Assembly (NCBI GenBank): GCA_021824855.1
Contig: JAKAJX010000251.1
Coordinates: 1-6,022 of the forward strand
From: Bacteroidota bacterium
GTDB lineage: Bacteria; Bacteroidota; Bacteroidia; Chitinophagales; Chitinophagaceae
DNA: 6,022 nt
Direction: 5' to 3'
Made by a program: the position numbers and the translations under genes. A model generated the notes under the pieces. It did no database searches. It had not been told where the DNA came from and saw nothing but the letters and a program-made list of their open reading frames with translations. Every line of letters starts with the position of its first letter. The first letter of the stretch is position 1. Shown here in pieces: positions 4,629 to 6,022 of this stretch.

Positions 4629-6022
4629 ATGAGTAAAAGAATTGTTGTTGACCCAATAACTAGAATTGAAGGTCATTTACGCGTAGAAGCCGACATAGAA
4701 AATGGCAAAATAAAAGATGCATACAGCAGCGGAACAATGGTGCGACTTTTAGAAGAAATTTTAAAAGGAAGAGATCCCAGAGATGCATGGGCTTTTGTTG
4801 GAAGAGTTTGTGGTGTTTGTACATCTATACACTCTTTAACCTCTGTTCGTTGTGTAGAAGATGCTTTAGATATTGTTATTCCGCCGAATGCAGAAATGGT
4901 TAGAAATATTATGTTTTGCACTCAATATATTCACGATCATGTAGTTCATTTTTATCATCTTCATGCAATGGATTGGGTAGATGTTGTAAATGCATTAAAA
5001 GCCGATCCTAAAAAAACATCCGAATTGGCACAAAGTATTTCTAAATGGCCAAAAAGCTCTCCGGGATATTTTAGTGATATTCAAACAAGAATTAAAAAAT
5101 TTGTTGAAAGCGGTCAATTAGGAATTTTTGCAAATGGATATTGGGGGCATCCCGCATATAAACTTCCTGCCGAAGTAAACTTAATTGGTCTTGCTCATTA
5201 CTTAGAAGCCTTAGAATGGCAAAAAGAAATTGTAAAAATTCATGCAATATTCGGAGGAAAAAATCCACATCCCAATTATTTAGTAGGTGGTATGGCGTGT
5301 GCTATAAGCATTGATGATGTGAGCGGAATTAATGCAGAAAGATTAGCCTATGTTGGTCAGTTATTAAAAGATGGAAAAGAGTTTATAGAACAAGTATATA
5401 TTCCCGATTTAATGGCAGTAGCTTCTTTTTATAAAGAATGGGCCTCCATCGGTGGCGGATTGGGTAATTATTTGGTGTACGGAGATTTGCCAACTAATGG
5501 ATACAGAGATATATCGCACTATAAATTTCCGGCAGGCGCAATTTTAAATAAAGATGTAAGTAAAGTATATGATGTTGATTTAAAGAAAGAAGAAGAAGTA
5601 CAAGAATTTGTTACCCACTCTTGGTACGAATATAAAGAGGGAAATGAAAAAGGCTTGCATCCATGGAAAGGTGAAAGTAAAATAAAATATACCGGTCCAA
5701 AACCTCCGTTCGATCATTTAGATACGTCTAAAGAATATAGTTATTTAAAAACACCACGCTGGAAAGGAAATGCAATGGAGGTTGGTCCTTTGGCAAGAGT
5801 ATTGGTTGGTTATGCAAGAGGAAGAGAAGATTTTAAAGCCGTTGTGGATAAAGCATTGAAAGATTTAAACGTTCCAATAACTGCATTGTTCTCTACTTTA
5901 GGACGAACAGCAGCAAGAGGATTAGAAACCATACTAACTGCACAATGGGGTTTGGAATTCTATGATCAACTAATGACAAATATTAAAGATGGCGATACAA
6001 GAATGGCCGAGATGAGTAAGTT
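4629..6022 (+). CDS. hyaB: [NiFe] hydrogenase large (catalytic) subunit, group 1 (3' end cut by window edge)
   Basis: This is the catalytic subunit holding the Ni-Fe(CN)2CO site that splits H2. It has no signal of its own and is co-exported with the small subunit. The frame is open for 464 codons to the edge. About 110-130 residues, including the C-terminal DPCxxCxxH motif and the peptide removed by the maturation protease, lie beyond. Visible landmarks: DPITRIEGH (8-16); E42, aligned to the proton-transfer Glu28 of E. coli HyaB; the L1 motif RVCGVCTSIH (59-68) with nickel/iron ligands C61 and C64; HDH (102-104) and HFYHLHAMDW (107-116); GGKNPHPN (209-216); and GNAMEVGPLAR (380-390). The protein is strikingly like HyaB along its length, judged from memory. 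One oddity is Gly58 (GGA) just before the L1 Arg, where Glu or Gln is usual. The ATG has the A-rich leader TTAAAAAT typical of Bacteroidota. A cytochrome b gene and an endopeptidase gene are expected to follow. Confidence 0.97.
   Translation, partial: MSKRIVVDPITRIEGHLRVEADIENGKIKDAYSSGTMVRLLEEILKGRDPRDAWAFVGRVCGVCTSIHSLTSVRCVEDALDIVIPPNAEMVRNIMFCTQYIHDHVVHFYHLHAMDWVDVVNALKADPKKTSELAQSISKWPKSSPGYFSDIQTRIKKFVESGQLGIFANGYWGHPAYKLPAEVNLIGLAHYLEALEWQKEIVKIHAIFGGKNPHPNYLVGGMACAISIDDVSGINAERLAYVGQLLKDGKEFIEQVYIPDLMAVASFYKEWASIGGGLGNYLVYGDLPTNGYRDISHYKFPAGAILNKDVSKVYDVDLKKEEEVQEFVTHSWYEYKEGNEKGLHPWKGESKIKYTGPKPPFDHLDTSKEYSYLKTPRWKGNAMEVGPLARVLVGYARGREDFKAVVDKALKDLNVPITALFSTLGRTAARGLETILTAQWGLEFYDQLMTNIKDGDTRMAEMSK

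Noticed and set aside
3692..4921. Minus-strand frames of 70 codons (within the small subunit) and 82 codons (within the large subunit)
   Set aside because: Both lie wholly antisense inside well-supported hydrogenase genes and have no recognisable features.
1..6022. tRNA, rRNA, CRISPR arrays, insertion sequences or integration sites
   Set aside because: I saw no repeat-spacer pattern, transposase-like frame, terminal inverted repeats or tRNA-like cloverleaf; almost all of the window is occupied by hydrogenase-related coding sequence.

Overview
The window is a divergently arranged gene cluster for a membrane-bound, uptake-type [NiFe] hydrogenase of the oxygen-tolerant kind (group 1d; E. coli Hyd-1 / Cupriavidus MBH type), with its nickel and cyanide-ligand maturation genes. 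The DNA is AT-rich by eye. Starts lack clear Shine-Dalgarno sequences and instead have A-rich leaders, and codon use favours A/T endings. This points to a member of the Bacteroidota. The genus cannot be told from the sequence alone.

Left part, minus strand, read right to left from position 3319: a 71-codon gene for a small exported/membrane protein with a mature N-terminus beginning His-Pro-Gly-His-Gly; hypA (nickel delivery); hypB (nickel-handling GTPase with both N-terminal and G-domain metal sites); and hypF (carbamoyltransferase that starts synthesis of the cyanide ligands), which runs off the left edge. Gaps are 3, 41 and 34 bases, so one operon is likely.

Middle, 3320-3468: a 149-base divergent intergenic region. 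It holds two 14-base Crp/Fnr-family-like palindromes (core TGA-N6-TCA) with centres 22 bp apart. Together they form a near-perfect larger dyad. Candidate Bacteroidota -7 elements sit at equal distances on either side, which suggests one regulator controls both directions.

Right part, plus strand: the small subunit (hyaA-like), with a Tat signal, the six-cysteine proximal-cluster signature of oxygen-tolerant enzymes and a C-terminal membrane anchor. After 29 bases comes the large catalytic subunit (hyaB-like), which is cut by the right edge after 464 codons. The membrane cytochrome b, the large-subunit endopeptidase and hypC/D/E are not in the window and would be expected beyond its edges.

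Working together: HypF (with HypE/C/D elsewhere) builds the Fe(CN)2CO centre and HypA/HypB insert nickel into the large subunit. The heterodimer is then exported by the Tat system through the small-subunit signal and oxidises H2 at the periplasmic face, passing electrons to the quinone pool. Nothing here is a wholly new system. The two things most worth a second look are the small HPGHG protein, which resembles only the N-terminal end of a HupE nickel permease, and the mirror-symmetric regulatory region.
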